NCBI RefSeq assembly: GCF_001719615.1
Contig: NZ_MDVX01000002.1
Span: forward strand, 1-64,000
Length of the DNA: 64,000 nt
Origin: Neptunicoccus sediminis
GTDB taxonomy: Bacteria > Pseudomonadota > Alphaproteobacteria > Rhodobacterales > Rhodobacteraceae
Direction of reading: 5' to 3'
The first letter of the stretch is position 1. The number at the start of each line of letters is the position of its first letter. Made by a program: the position numbers and the translations under genes. The notes beneath the pieces are model-generated. The model did not search any database and was not told the DNA's origin. It was given only the letters and a program-made list of their open reading frames with translations. Shown here piece after piece: positions 26,746 through 39,141 of the stretch.

Positions 26746-28833
26746 TTAACCTACTGAAATGTATCGAAAAGATTTATCCTGCTCCATCAGATAAAGGAGA
26801 ACACGCGCCGCTTTCCCCCTTTCGGAGACCAGTTGAGGGTCTTCGGCCAATAACAAACGGGCATCGTCCTGCGCCGTTTTCATCAACTCGGACTGGCGTT
26901 CCAAATCCGCAATCCGGAACCGTGGCAGACCGGATTGGGCAACGCCCAGAACATCTCCGGCGCCGCGGATTTTCAAATCCTCATCCGCGATGCGGAACCC
27001 GTCGTTGGTGTCGCGCATGGTCTTTAACCGCCGCTCGGCCGTCTTTCCAAGCGTGCCATACATCAACAAACAGGTTGAGGCCTCGGACCCACGCCCGACA
27101 CGCCCGCGCAACTGGTGCAATTGCGCCAGACCAAAACTTTCGGCCTGTTCGATGACCATAATACTCGCCGTGGGAACGTTAACCCCGACTTCGATCACCG
27201 TTGTTGCCACCAGAACTTTGGTGCGACCTGACACAAAATCCGCCATGGCCGCATCTTTATCCGCTGGTGGCATTTGGCCGTGAACCATGCCCACGTTTTC
27301 GTCACCGAGGGCAAGTCGCAACAGACGGTAGCGCTCTTCAGTGGCGGCCCAGTCCTTTGTCTCGCTTTCCCCGACAAGCGGACATACCCAATACGCCTGC
27401 CGCCCCTCTGCAATCGCGTTGCGCAGGTGGGAGACCACTTCTTCGAGCCTCTTGTTCGAGACCAGAACCGTTTCGATCGGTTTGCGTCCGGCGGGTTTCT
27501 CATCCAGTACCGAAACATCCATGTCGCCATAATTCGCCAGTTCCAAAGAGCGCGGAATAGGTGTCGCTGTCATCACCAGCACATCCACCGCAGCCCCTTT
27601 CGCACCCAGGTCGAGCCGCTGGCGAACGCCAAACCGGTGCTGTTCATCAATGACGGCAAGCCGAAGATCTTGAAATTGAATGTCTTTTTGAAACACTGCA
27701 TGTGTTCCCACGAGAATCTGGATGTTCCCGTTCTCCAGTGCCCCCAGCTTTTTGCGCCGCTCCGCCCCGGTGTCCCGCCCGGTCAGCAATTCCAAAACAA
27801 CGCCGGCCTCGGCTGCGAGTGGCTGAAGCCCTTCCACATGCTGCCGCGCCAGGATTTCCGTTGGCGCCATCAGAACGCCCTGCCCGCCGGATTCCACCGC
27901 CGCCAGTAGCGCAATCAGCGCAACCAGTGTCTTTCCGGAGCCAACATCCCCTTGCAACAGACGGTTCATTTTCCGCTTGCTCGCCATGTCTTCGGTTATT
28001 TCCGAAAACGCCCGTAACTGCGCATTGGTGGGCGCGTAAGGTAAAGATTTCAATACCTTATTGCGTAGAACGCCGGTGCCTTTCGTCTCTAAACCTTTGG
28101 CACGGCGCTGGGAATTGCGGGCCAGCGCCAGGGTGATTTGATGGGCGAACATTTCGTCATAGGCTAACCTTGCGCGGTGGGGCGCTGTCGCTTGAACATC
28201 GGCCTGAGAGCGGGGTGCATGCGCTGTCTCCACCGCAGCTTTCCACCCCGGCCAATCGAATTTTGCAATGACGGACGGGGCAATCCACTCGGCAAGATCC
28301 GGCAAGAGACGCAAGGCCGAATGGACGGCGCGAAAGACCTGCTTTTGACTGATCCCCGCCGTCAGGGGATACAGCGGTTCATTGGCGGGGATCGTCTCCG
28401 CTGCTTCGGGCGGCAGAATGTAATCGGGATGAACCATCTGGGCGATACTGTCGAACATCTCTACCTTGCCGGAAACCACGCGTTTTTGACCGCTCGGCAG
28501 TTGTTCGCGCAACCAGTCGGAACGCGCGTGGAAAAACACCAGTTGAAAGCTGGTTTTACTATCCTGCACCGTTACCCGATAGGGCCGCCCCTTCACCGCG
28601 TTCGGGGAGTGAATGCCGACGACGACTTCGACCGTCACCACCGACGGCGGCGCAACGTCGAGGATACTCGTGCTGATTTGGCGGTTGATCAGGCTGTGAG
28701 GAAGCAAAAACAGCAGGTCACGGGGGCGGGTAATTTCAATTTTAGCAAAATTTTGCGCAGATTTCGGCCCGATCCCGTCGAGCACGGTCAGATCCGCAAA
28801 AAGCGGAAAGAGAATTTCTGGACGGCGGCTCAT
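26746..28833 (-). CDS. recG: ATP-dependent DNA helicase RecG
   Basis: This 695-residue fork-reversal and branch-migration helicase has an N-terminal wedge domain starting L-D-G-I-G-P-K-S-A. The motor has Walker A G-D-V-G-S-G-K-T, a D-E-Q-H box in V-I-D-E-Q-H-R-F-G-V, the T-A-T-P-I-P-R motif and R-G-R-V-G-R-G. It lies between the small peptide gene and ligA, which it follows with a 9-bp gap, so a ligA-recG operon is likely. Confidence 0.96.
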   Translation of the reverse strand: MSRRPEILFPLFADLTVLDGIGPKSAQNFAKIEITRPRDLLFLLPHSLINRQISTSILDVAPPSVVTVEVVVGIHSPNAVKGRPYRVTVQDSKTSFQLVFFHARSDWLREQLPSGQKRVVSGKVEMFDSIAQMVHPDYILPPEAAETIPANEPLYPLTAGISQKQVFRAVHSALRLLPDLAEWIAPSVIAKFDWPGWKAAVETAHAPRSQADVQATAPHRARLAYDEMFAHQITLALARNSQRRAKGLETKGTGVLRNKVLKSLPYAPTNAQLRAFSEITEDMASKRKMNRLLQGDVGSGKTLVALIALLAAVESGGQGVLMAPTEILARQHVEGLQPLAAEAGVVLELLTGRDTGAERRKKLGALENGNIQILVGTHAVFQKDIQFQDLRLAVIDEQHRFGVRQRLDLGAKGAAVDVLVMTATPIPRSLELANYGDMDVSVLDEKPAGRKPIETVLVSNKRLEEVVSHLRNAIAEGRQAYWVCPLVGESETKDWAATEERYRLLRLALGDENVGMVHGQMPPADKDAAMADFVSGRTKVLVATTVIEVGVNVPTASIMVIEQAESFGLAQLHQLRGRVGRGSEASTCLLMYGTLGKTAERRLKTMRDTNDGFRIADEDLKIRGAGDVLGVAQSGLPRFRIADLERQSELMKTAQDDARLLLAEDPQLVSERGKAARVLLYLMEQDKSFRYISVG

Positions 28834-28842
28834 CCGGCGACC

Positions 28843-31011
<2,169 letters not shown>

Positions 31012-31149
31012 CTATTTGGCTGCCCTTGTCGGGTCTAGTAGACAATTGGATCATTCGGCAATTTGAGGTGAAAGTTGGCAGACCTGCCAGACAAAGAATC
31101 AGCCTAAGTCGTCGCAAATTTTTCCGTTTTCCAATCGTTCACTTCTTAG

Positions 31150-31863
31150 TCAGGCAGTTGCGACCATTTTAACGGAATCCTCAACTTCATCCGGATCGCG
31201 AAGCACATATCCGCGTCCCCAGACCGTTTCGATGGGGTTTTCTCCCCCCGTAGCTTCGGCCAGTTTTTTGCGCAGTTTACAAATAAATACGTCAATGATC
31301 TTAAGTTCCGGTTCATCCATCCCGCCGTAAAGATGGTTAAGGAACATTTCCTTGGTCAGTGTCGTGCCCTTGCGTAGCGAAAGCAGTTCTAGCATCTGGT
31401 ACTCTTTCCCCGTGAGATGGACCGTCTCGGTTTCGACCGAAACCGTTTTTGTATCCAGATTCACAACGATGCTTCCTGTCTCAATCACAGATTGCGCATG
31501 TCCCTTGGAACGCCGTACAATCGCATGGATACGGGCCACCAATTCTTCGCGATGGAATGGTTTCGTGAGATAATCATCCGCACCAAATCCCAACCCCTTA
31601 ACCTTTTCCGACGCGTCATCATTGCCCGAAAGAATTAGAATCGGGGTTTGGATTTTCGCGACGCGCAACTGGCGCAGAACCTCATGTCCGTTAATGTCCG
31701 GCAGATTCAAATCCAGCAAGATAAGGTCGTAATCATAAAGCTTTGCAAGATCTATACCCTCTTCACCCAGATCCGTGGCATAGACATTCAGATTGGCATT
31801 AGAGAGCATAAACTCGATGCTTCGGGAGGTCGTAGGATCATCTTCAACAAGTAGAACACGCAT
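31150..31863 (-). CDS. ctrA: Cell-cycle response regulator CtrA
   Basis: The OmpR-type regulator has 237 residues, with a receiver phosphoacceptor D51 in L-I-L-L-D51-L-N-L-P, K-P-F-H-R-E near 101-106 and a winged HTH in the C-terminal half ending [11 protein letters not shown]. The sequence follows CtrA closely (N-terminal [12 protein letters not shown]). In this family of bacteria it controls motility, gene-transfer agents and cell-cycle genes. A CtrA-like box and a GANTC methylation site (31868-31872) precede the start. The SciP-type gene lies directly upstream on the same strand. Confidence 0.95.
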   Translation of the reverse strand: MRVLLVEDDPTTSRSIEFMLSNANLNVYATDLGEEGIDLAKLYDYDLILLDLNLPDINGHEVLRQLRVAKIQTPILILSGNDDASEKVKGLGFGADDYLTKPFHREELVARIHAIVRRSKGHAQSVIETGSIVVNLDTKTVSVETETVHLTGKEYQMLELLSLRKGTTLTKEMFLNHLYGGMDEPELKIIDVFICKLRKKLAEATGGENPIETVWGRGYVLRDPDEVEDSVKMVATA

Positions 31864-31914
31864 AGCAGACTCCAGATCAATAAGATTTTGTAGGCTTAGT
31901 ATTCTACAACTTAG

Positions 31915-31929
31915 TTAAATATACGTTAC
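31915..31929 (-). promoter_or_regulatory. Near-consensus CtrA box upstream of ctrA
   Basis: TTAA-ATATACG-TTAC matches TTAA-N7-TTAA with one mismatch. It is 52-66 bp upstream of the ctrA start, a position that fits autoregulation. Confidence 0.55.
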
Positions 31930-31997
31930 GCTCCGCAAGAAATTATCAATACACGTTAAGGTTGTCTATATAAAATTTGATCCTTTTTCCAACGCCA

Positions 31998-32273
31998 TCA
32001 ACTTCGGTACTTTTGAATCGCTGTCACCCGCAGCGCTGCAGGACCATGGCTTTGAACCGCGTTAATCCAGCTGTGCAACTCGTCCTGTGTCAGATCGTAG
32101 GTCTGGCATGCCTCGCGATCCGTAATCAGCCCACCCTCTACGGCGGCAACAATCACGGCCTTGCGTCGCGCCACCCAGCGCGATGTGTCCTTGGGCGGCA
32201 GATCAGAGCGGCTGAGGCGGCTTCCGTCCGGCAGGGTCACAGAAACGGGACCGGAGTCCTTTCTTATATACAT
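31998..32273 (-). CDS. sciP: SciP-type (DUF1153) CtrA inhibitor
   Basis: The 91-residue helix-turn-helix protein starts M-Y-I-R-K-D-S-G-P and contains R-L-S-R-S-D-L-P-P and R-W-V-A-R-R-K-A-V-I-V-A-A-V, with E-A-C-Q-T-Y-D-L-T and I-Q-K-Y-R-S at the end. These are DUF1153/SciP hallmarks. SciP binds CtrA and blocks its activation of target genes. An upstream ATG at 32306 would add an unlikely tail. Its position next to ctrA supports the call. Confidence 0.88.
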   Translation of the reverse strand: MYIRKDSGPVSVTLPDGSRLSRSDLPPKDTSRWVARRKAVIVAAVEGGLITDREACQTYDLTQDELHSWINAVQSHGPAALRVTAIQKYRS

Positions 32274-32448
32274 GGGGCACCTTCTAACAAATTTCACTGT
32301 GGCCAAACTCTGCCCAAACCCCTAATAACTGGTGAACCCTCCCCCTTGAGAACACTTAGGGTTTTACTATATTCCATATCAAACCTGATCTATCGGCCCG
32401 GCAAGTCGGCATGGCGCTGTTGATCGGCTCCAAAACTCCGGCGATGTG

Positions 32449-33594
32449 ATGGCACTCGACACTCCAAAAAACGAATTGAATTCTATGGGCTTTGCCAAAG
32501 CGCCCAAGGACACCCGTGTGCTCGTTGCGATGTCGGGCGGCGTTGACAGCTCTGTTGTGGCGGCCCAGCTTGCCTCTGAAGGCTATGACGTGGTGGGAAT
32601 CACGCTCCAGCTTTATGACCACGGCGCGGCGCTGGCGAAAAAAGGCGCCTGTTGTGCGGGTCGCGACATCCATGATGCGCGCCGCGTGGCCGAGGAAATG
32701 GGCTTTCCCCATTACGTTCTCGATTATGAAAACAAGTTCCGCGAAAGCGTGATCGACGAATTTGCCGACAGTTATCTTGCCGGTGCGACGCCCGTGCCCT
32801 GCATCCGCTGTAACGAGCGGGTCAAATTCCGCGATCTTCTGGAAACCGCCAAGGATCTGGACGCCGATTGCATGGCGACCGGCCATTACATCCAGCGCTT
32901 TATGGGACCAAACAAGGCGGAATTGCACAAGGCCGCGGACGGGGATCGCGATCAGAGCTACTTCCTGTTTTCGACCAAACAGGAGCAACTGGATTATCTG
33001 CGCTTTCCCCTTGGCCATCTGCGCAGCAAGGCGGAAACCCGCGAGCTGGCTCGCAAATTCGGCCTGCCTGTAGCGGACAAGCCGGACAGTCAGGACATCT
33101 GCTTCGTGCCCAATGGCTCTTACGCTGCGGTGATCGAAAAACTGCGCCCCGGTGCGGCGGATCCGGGTCAGATCGTGCATCTGGACGGTGAGGTACTGGG
33201 GGACCACAAAGGTGTGATCCATTACACAGTCGGCCAGCGGCGCGGTCTAGGCATTGGCGGGCGCGAACCGCTTTATGTGGTCAAGCTGGATGTGGACAAG
33301 AAACACGTCATTGTCGGCCCGAAAGAGGCGTTGGCCACGCGCAAAGTGCCGGTTCGGGAAATCAACTGGCTTGGGGACGACCCCTTTGAAAGCCGCGAGG
33401 AATGGCATGTTTCCGTGCGGGTTCGTTCTACCCGCGCGCCCAAAGAGGCCATCGTGCGCCCGCTGTCCGCCACGCAAGCTGAGGTCGAATTGCTGTCCCC
33501 CGAAGAAGGCGTCGCCCCCGGACAGGCCTGTGTGTTCTATGAAACAGAAGGAACACGTATCTGGGGTGGCGGCTGGATCTGGCGCGGCTATTAA
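32449..33594 (+). CDS. mnmA: tRNA-specific 2-thiouridylase
   Basis: The enzyme thiolates U34 of tRNAs for Lys, Glu and Gln. It has 381 residues. The PP-loop is [14 protein letters not shown]. Cysteines C-I-R-C-N and Q-D-I-C-F-V-P give the catalytic pair. A GTG one codon upstream is an alternative start. The gene is divergent from the SciP-type gene and convergent with nothing; the H-NOX gene follows. Confidence 0.95.
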   Translation: MALDTPKNELNSMGFAKAPKDTRVLVAMSGGVDSSVVAAQLASEGYDVVGITLQLYDHGAALAKKGACCAGRDIHDARRVAEEMGFPHYVLDYENKFRESVIDEFADSYLAGATPVPCIRCNERVKFRDLLETAKDLDADCMATGHYIQRFMGPNKAELHKAADGDRDQSYFLFSTKQEQLDYLRFPLGHLRSKAETRELARKFGLPVADKPDSQDICFVPNGSYAAVIEKLRPGAADPGQIVHLDGEVLGDHKGVIHYTVGQRRGLGIGGREPLYVVKLDVDKKHVIVGPKEALATRKVPVREINWLGDDPFESREEWHVSVRVRSTRAPKEAIVRPLSATQAEVELLSPEEGVAPGQACVFYETEGTRIWGGGWIWRGY

Positions 33595-33664
33595 TCCTGC
33601 TGCTATTAGGCACATATTAACTCCCACCTCCTATGCTGTGCCTGCCGCAGCCTTGGAGGACCGG

Positions 33665-34222
33665 ATGAAAGGTGTCGTTTTTGTAGAGTTATTGTCACTG
33701 GCGGATTCCCTGATCGGGGAAGATGCCGTGGACGATGTGCTCAATTCTACCGAATTGGCATCCGGCGGGGCCTATTCTGCTGTGGGAAACTATTCCTGTG
33801 GCGAGCTGATGGCGCTTATTGATGGCCTGTCCCGTCATGCGGGTACAACGCCCGATAAATTACAGACAATTTTCGGCAAATGGATATTCCGGCGGTTCGC
33901 GCAAACCCATGCCCCTTTCATGGAGGGTAAGGAGACCGCCTTCCAAATGCTCGATTCCATCGAAAACGAGGTTCATGTAGAGGTCCGCAAACTCTATCCC
34001 GATGCGGAACTGCCAAGGTTCGCCACCCGTTACCTGTCTTCGCACTCTTTTGAAATGATCTACCTGTCGGAACGGCCGCTGGTGGATTTTTGTCAGGGTA
34101 TGATCGAAGCCTGCATCGAACATTTCGGTGAAACCGCATCGGTTTTGCGAACGCCGGTCCGCTCTGACGGGTGTTCCGGTGCAACCTTTACCATGCGGCT
34201 GACATCCCGACAGGCTGCCTGA
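33665..34222 (+). CDS. H-NOX (heme nitric oxide/oxygen binding) sensor
   Basis: The 185-residue heme protein has the proximal heme ligand H104 in E-V-H-V-E-V-R-K-L-Y-P and the propionate-contacting Y133-x-S135-x-R137 motif (Y-L-S-E-R). It starts M-K-G-V-V-F-V-E-L-L, the usual H-NOX start, with GGAGGA close before the ATG. No distal Tyr is evident, so it probably binds NO rather than O2. Its stop overlaps the start of the kinase gene, the common H-NOX/HK signalling pair. Confidence 0.9.
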   Translation: MKGVVFVELLSLADSLIGEDAVDDVLNSTELASGGAYSAVGNYSCGELMALIDGLSRHAGTTPDKLQTIFGKWIFRRFAQTHAPFMEGKETAFQMLDSIENEVHVEVRKLYPDAELPRFATRYLSSHSFEMIYLSERPLVDFCQGMIEACIEHFGETASVLRTPVRSDGCSGATFTMRLTSRQAA

Positions 34223-35598
34223 TGAAATTGGAAGCAAAACTTTCTGCAACAGATACTGTTTCGCGGCGGCGCTATGATCGTGAAAGGGCGGCCCGTTTAG
34301 AGGCGGAATCCCTACTGGATGTAAAAAGCCGCGCGCTTTGGGAGGCGAATCAAAGGTTAATCAGACAGGCGGACGAATTGGAGAGGATGGTGGGCGACCG
34401 CACCACGGAACTCCACCACGCGATGAAAGCAGCCGAGGCAAGCAACAAGGCAAAAAGCGTCTTTCTCGCCAGTATGAGCCATGAAATCCGCACCCCTCTC
34501 AATGGTGTGCTGGGCATGGCGGAGGCGCTTACCGATACCAGCCTGACCGCCGAGCAACAGGAGATGACCAATACGATTCTCGAAAGCGGCGGGCTGTTGC
34601 TGTCTGTCCTAAGCGATATTCTGGATGTCTCCAAGATTGAGGCAGGGGAACTAACGATAGAGAAAATTCCCTTCGATCTGCCCGCCCATTTTAACGCGGC
34701 CAAGCAATTCTATGCGATGAAGGCGGTTAAACAGAACCTGTTGTTTGACATCGAACTTGCCCCGTCCGCTGGCGTCTGGATCAAAAGCGATCCGGTCCGG
34801 TTGCGGCAGGTGGTGGGCAATCTGGTCTCAAACGCCTTAAAATTCACCCGCGCTGGTAAAGTTTGCGTGCACGTAGATCTGGAAGACACCGACGCCGGCA
34901 CCTTCCTGATAATCCGCGTCCGCGACACCGGCATCGGCATACGTCAGGACAAATTAAATCTTCTGTTCCAGCCGTTCAAACAGGCCGACGATACGATAAC
35001 GCGAAACTTTGGCGGCAGCGGTCTCGGTCTCGTCATCTCCCGCCAGATTTGCCGGTTGATGGATGGGGATCTGACCGTGCAAACGGTCCTTGGCGAAGGC
35101 TCCGTTTTTACCGCACGCATGCGGGTAGATCTTGCAGTCCGCGCCGACGCTCCGGACCCGCAAGAGGACGATCAGGCGTTTGAATACCTGTCCTCGCGCC
35201 CCTGGCGGATTCTTGTGGCAGAGGACAATAAGACGAACCTTCTGGTTCTTGAGAGGCAGTTAAAGGATCTGGACCTCGAACTGGTGCCGGTCTCAACCGG
35301 GGCGGATGCGGTCGAACAGGCACGGGCGCGAAGCTTTGATCTGATTTTAATGGACATTAATATGCCGGTGCTCGGCGGGATGGAGGCGACAGCGAAAATC
35401 AGACAATGGGAGGATCAAACCACCCGCAGGCCCACGCCGATCCTTGCGCTGACGGCAAATGCAATGACCTATCAGATTGCCGAATATCTCAAGGGGGGGA
35501 TGGATGGCTATCTTTCCAAACCCCTCAAGAAAAGCGTGCTGCTGCGCACGCTGGCTGACACGCTTCAAGCGCATGTCAAACCCGGGTATCCACCATGA
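34222..35598 (+). CDS. Soluble hybrid histidine kinase partner of H-NOX
   Basis: The 458-residue protein has no membrane segment. An N-terminal coiled coil (about 15-75) is followed by HisKA with H87 in S-H-E-I-R-T-P-L-N-G, an HATPase with N-A-L-K-F and D-T-G-I-G-I, and a C-terminal receiver with D378 in L-M-D-I-N-M-P. The start ATG at 34222 shares a base with the H-NOX stop, showing translational coupling. It should be inhibited or activated by NO-bound H-NOX. No downstream phosphotransfer protein or regulator is adjacent. Confidence 0.9.
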   Translation: MKLEAKLSATDTVSRRRYDRERAARLEAESLLDVKSRALWEANQRLIRQADELERMVGDRTTELHHAMKAAEASNKAKSVFLASMSHEIRTPLNGVLGMAEALTDTSLTAEQQEMTNTILESGGLLLSVLSDILDVSKIEAGELTIEKIPFDLPAHFNAAKQFYAMKAVKQNLLFDIELAPSAGVWIKSDPVRLRQVVGNLVSNALKFTRAGKVCVHVDLEDTDAGTFLIIRVRDTGIGIRQDKLNLLFQPFKQADDTITRNFGGSGLGLVISRQICRLMDGDLTVQTVLGEGSVFTARMRVDLAVRADAPDPQEDDQAFEYLSSRPWRILVAEDNKTNLLVLERQLKDLDLELVPVSTGADAVEQARARSFDLILMDINMPVLGGMEATAKIRQWEDQTTRRPTPILALTANAMTYQIAEYLKGGMDGYLSKPLKKSVLLRTLADTLQAHVKPGYPP

Positions 35599-35702
35599 AA
35601 AACGGCGACCGGCAGTGGAATTGGCAGGGTGCAATCACCCGAAGCCCGCGCAATCCGGCTGGCGGTTTCCACTTGCGCAGCGACCGCCAGCGGACAGATT
35701 CA

Positions 35703-37253
35703 TCAAACGAAGGAGTCAGGCTCGGAGGCTTTACGCTCGGTCATATAGGCTTGCAGCGCTTCATCCACAGCGGGATCAATCGGTGGCTGGGTGTATTCGC
35801 CCATCATCCGCTCAACCCGCTCACTGGCCAGTTGCATCGTGTCTTTGGACCCTTCATCCGCCCAGGTTTCAAACGGTTTATAGTCCAGCAACTGCGACTT
35901 CCAGAAACTGTCCTTGAAGTTCGCCTGCGTATGGGCGCAACCAAGATAATGCCCCCCCGGACCGACCTCGCGCACCGCATCCAGCGCCTGACCGTTCTCC
36001 GACATATCCACACCCTTTGCCATAGAATGCAGAACGCCCAACTGATCCGCGTCCATGACAAATTTTTCAAAGGAGGTGACGAGCCCGCCTTCCAGCCAGC
36101 CGGCCGCATGCAGACAGAAATTCACCCCGCCCAGCAAAGCCGCGTTCAGGGTATTAGCGGTTTCATACGCCGCTTGCGCATCCGGCAGTTTGGACCCGCA
36201 GAGCGCCCCGCCAGAGCGGAAGGGCAATCCCAGACGACGGGCCAACTGCCCTGCCCCGTAAAGAATTTTCGACGCTTCCGGTGTCCCGAATGTCGGCGCA
36301 CCGGAGTTCATGTCGATCGACGTCACAAAGGCCCCGAAAATCACCGGCGCGCCGGGATTGCAAAGCTGGTTATAGGCAACACCGGCCAGACCTTCGGCCA
36401 TCACCTGCGCCAGCGTGCCCGCAACCGAAACCGGCGCCATAGCCCCGCCCACAATAAAGGGCGAAACGATACAGGCCTGGTTATTCTTGGCGTAAACCTC
36501 CATCGCGCCCATCATGATCTCGTCAAAGGTCAATGGGGAGTTGATGTTGATCAGAGACGTCATCACCGTCTTGTTGGCAATGCTCTCCCCGAACAGGATT
36601 TCGGACATTCTGACCGAATCCTCTGCCCGTTCCGGCGCGGTCACAGACCCCATATAAGGTTTGTCTGACAGGGTCATATGGGCATAAAGCATGTCCAGAT
36701 GCCGCTTGTTCACCGCAATATCCGTCGGTTCGCAAACTGTGCCGCCGGAATGATGCAACCATTTCGACATATAAGTCAGTTTCACCATCTTCTGGAAGTC
36801 CGCCATAGTGGCATACCGCCGCCCGCCATTCACGTCGCGCACGAAGGGCGGGCCGTAAACAGGCGCGAGCACCATTGAATTGCCACCCACGCGTACGTTC
36901 CGCTCGGGATTTCTGGCGTGCTGGATGTATTCGGAAGGCGCGGTTTTGATCAACTCGCGGGCCAGCCCGCGGGGGATACGAACCCGTTCGCCGTCCACAT
37001 CAGCGCCCGCATCGGCCCAGCGTTTCAGCGCACCCGGATTGTCGGGAAAGTGAACCCCAATCTCTTCAAGGATGGTTTCGGCATTGTTTTCAATAATCTC
37101 CAGCGCCTCTTCGGTCAGCACCTCGAAGTTCGGAATATTGCGCTCGATATATTTTGCCACCTCAAGGCGCACAGCAGTGCGATCGGCGCGGCGGGCGGCA
37201 CCGCCTCCTCCACCACGGGTTCTACGACGGGTTGCTGGCGCAGCTTCAGACAT
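35703..37253 (-). CDS. MttB-family methyltransferase without pyrrolysine
   Basis: The 516-residue protein is of the trimethylamine methyltransferase (MttB/MtgB) superfamily. Conserved blocks are L-A-P-V-Y-G-P-P-F-V-R-D, G-G-T-V-C-E-P-T-D and G-G-A-M-A-P-V-S. The whole frame has no TAG, so no pyrrolysine is encoded. Such MtgB-like enzymes demethylate glycine betaine or related quaternary amines onto a corrinoid protein. The N-terminus has an unusual R-R-R-T-R-G-G-G-G-G tract. No corrinoid protein gene lies adjacent, so the substrate is inferred only by family. Confidence 0.82.
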   Translation of the reverse strand: MSEAAPATRRRTRGGGGGAARRADRTAVRLEVAKYIERNIPNFEVLTEEALEIIENNAETILEEIGVHFPDNPGALKRWADAGADVDGERVRIPRGLARELIKTAPSEYIQHARNPERNVRVGGNSMVLAPVYGPPFVRDVNGGRRYATMADFQKMVKLTYMSKWLHHSGGTVCEPTDIAVNKRHLDMLYAHMTLSDKPYMGSVTAPERAEDSVRMSEILFGESIANKTVMTSLININSPLTFDEIMMGAMEVYAKNNQACIVSPFIVGGAMAPVSVAGTLAQVMAEGLAGVAYNQLCNPGAPVIFGAFVTSIDMNSGAPTFGTPEASKILYGAGQLARRLGLPFRSGGALCGSKLPDAQAAYETANTLNAALLGGVNFCLHAAGWLEGGLVTSFEKFVMDADQLGVLHSMAKGVDMSENGQALDAVREVGPGGHYLGCAHTQANFKDSFWKSQLLDYKPFETWADEGSKDTMQLASERVERMMGEYTQPPIDPAVDEALQAYMTERKASEPDSFV

Positions 37254-37464
37254 CTGGGATCACCTTCTGTTCACATCTTCAAGGCTGGTTTAGCGTTTTC
37301 CTGCGAACGGTAAGGTGTAAATTCGCCCGTTTCTGGCACAAAGCGACATGGCCGGTCGGATTCAGGCGGCGACGGGAAAAATTCCCGTGAAATACACCCG
37401 TTTCCAACGCCCCCGCGACGAATGTGACCTTGCGCGAATCCCAGCCATTTACTATGGGCTTGCC

Positions 37465-39051
37465 ATGACAGATCATGCCCCCCTCCCCGCTGAAACCTTC
37501 GACCATGAGAAGTTGCTGATTATTGATTTCGGCTCTCAGGTCACACAACTGATTGCCCGCCGCCTGCGCGAGCTGAACGTCTATTGTGAAATTCACCCGT
37601 TCCAGAATGTTACGGATGATTTTCTGGAAGAGTTTGATCCCAAAGCGGTGATCTTTTCGGGCGGGCCGGCCTCTGTGATGACCGAAGGGTCGCCCCGTCC
37701 GCCAAAGCGGGTGTTCGATCTGGGTGTTCCGATTCTGGGGATTTGCTACGGCCAGCAGGTTATGATGCACATGCTGGGCGGCACGGTGGAGCGCGGACAT
37801 GGTACGGCTGAATTCGGGCGGGCCTATGTTACACCCGGAGCCGAGCGGATTGATCTGCTAACCGGCTGGTTCCTTGAAGAGCGTGAACAGGTCTGGATGA
37901 GCCACGGCGACCACGTCAGCGCCATCGCCCCCGGATTTAAGGTTTACGGCACCTCCCCCAATGCGCCTTTCGCGATCACGGCCGATCTGGAGCGGAACTT
38001 CTTTGCGGTGCAATTCCACCCCGAGGTACATCACACGCCCAATGGTGCGACCTTGTACGAAAACTTCGTCAAACTCGCCGGATTTAGCGGTGACTGGACG
38101 ATGGAAGCCTACCGCGAACAGGCGATTGCCACGATCCGCGAACAGGTGGGCGATGCAAAGGTGATCTGCGGGCTTTCGGGTGGCGTTGACAGTTCTGTGG
38201 CCGCTGTGCTGATCCACGAAGCCATTGGCGACCAGTTGACCTGTGTGTTTGTCGATCACGGTCTGCTGCGTCAGGGCGAGGCCGAAGAAGTCGTTAAAAT
38301 GTTCCGCGACAACTATAACATGCCGTTGATCCACGCGGATGAGCAGGAACTGTTCCTTGGCGAACTCGACGGGCAGTCCGATCCTGAAACCAAACGCAAG
38401 ATCATCGGCAAGCTGTTCATCGACGTGTTCCAGAAACACGCCAGCGAAGTGGGGGGCGCAAAGTTTCTGGCGCAAGGCACGCTCTATCCCGATGTGATCG
38501 AAAGCGTCTCTTTCTCGGGCGGTCCTTCCGTCACCATCAAGAGCCACCACAATGTGGGCGGTCTGCCTGAAAAAATGGGTCTGGAACTGGTGGAACCCCT
38601 GCGGGAACTGTTCAAGGACGAGGTTCGCGCGCTCGGTCAGGAGCTGGGCCTCCCGTCGAGCTTTATCGGGCGTCACCCTTTCCCCGGACCCGGCCTTGCC
38701 ATTCGTTGTCCGGGCGAAATCACCCGTCCGAAACTGGAAATTCTACGTAAGGCAGATGCGGTTTACATCGACCAGATCCGCAAACACGGCTTGTATGATG
38801 ACATCTGGCAGGCTTTTGTCGCCATCCTTCCGGTGAAAACCGTTGGGGTGATGGGCGACGGGCGCACCTATGATTATGCCTGCGCACTGCGGGCGGTGAC
38901 ATCTGTCGACGGTATGACTGCGGATTACTACCCGTTCAGCCATGATTTCCTTGGCGAGACTGCAACACGGATCATCAATGAGGTCGAAGGCATCAACCGC
39001 GTGACCTATGACATCACCTCAAAACCTCCGGGCACGATTGAATGGGAGTGA
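37465..39051 (+). CDS. guaA: GMP synthase (glutamine-hydrolysing)
   Basis: The enzyme makes GMP from XMP, 528 residues. The GATase half has the nucleophile in G-I-C-Y-G-Q-Q and the triad His in F-H-P-E-V-H-H. The synthetase half has the PP-loop G-L-S-G-G-V-D-S-S and the dimerisation end [14 protein letters not shown] 37465 gives M-T-D-H-A-P-L-P, and the upstream in-frame ATG at 37348 adds an unlikely 39 residues. Confidence 0.96.
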   Translation: MTDHAPLPAETFDHEKLLIIDFGSQVTQLIARRLRELNVYCEIHPFQNVTDDFLEEFDPKAVIFSGGPASVMTEGSPRPPKRVFDLGVPILGICYGQQVMMHMLGGTVERGHGTAEFGRAYVTPGAERIDLLTGWFLEEREQVWMSHGDHVSAIAPGFKVYGTSPNAPFAITADLERNFFAVQFHPEVHHTPNGATLYENFVKLAGFSGDWTMEAYREQAIATIREQVGDAKVICGLSGGVDSSVAAVLIHEAIGDQLTCVFVDHGLLRQGEAEEVVKMFRDNYNMPLIHADEQELFLGELDGQSDPETKRKIIGKLFIDVFQKHASEVGGAKFLAQGTLYPDVIESVSFSGGPSVTIKSHHNVGGLPEKMGLELVEPLRELFKDEVRALGQELGLPSSFIGRHPFPGPGLAIRCPGEITRPKLEILRKADAVYIDQIRKHGLYDDIWQAFVAILPVKTVGVMGDGRTYDYACALRAVTSVDGMTADYYPFSHDFLGETATRIINEVEGINRVTYDITSKPPGTIEWE

Positions 39052-39106
39052 TCCTGTCGCTGTGAGTTCTTTGCGCTCCGCGCGGGGATATTTGGACCAA
39101 AAAGAG

Positions 39107-39135
39107 ACGCGCCGCAGGACACACCTGCGGCGCGT
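39107..39135. terminator. Bidirectional terminator between guaA and the MATE gene
   Basis: A perfect 12-bp stem ACGCGCCGCAGG/CCTGCGGCGCGT with loop ACACA is flanked by T-rich sequence on both strands (GTTTATTT on plus, CTCTTTTT on minus). Confidence 0.9.
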
Positions 39136-39141
39136 GTTTAT

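Noticed and set aside
35595-36668. 357-residue plus-strand ORF opposite the MttB-family gene
   Set aside because: The protein is R/H-rich without motifs, and the opposite strand encodes a full-length conserved protein.
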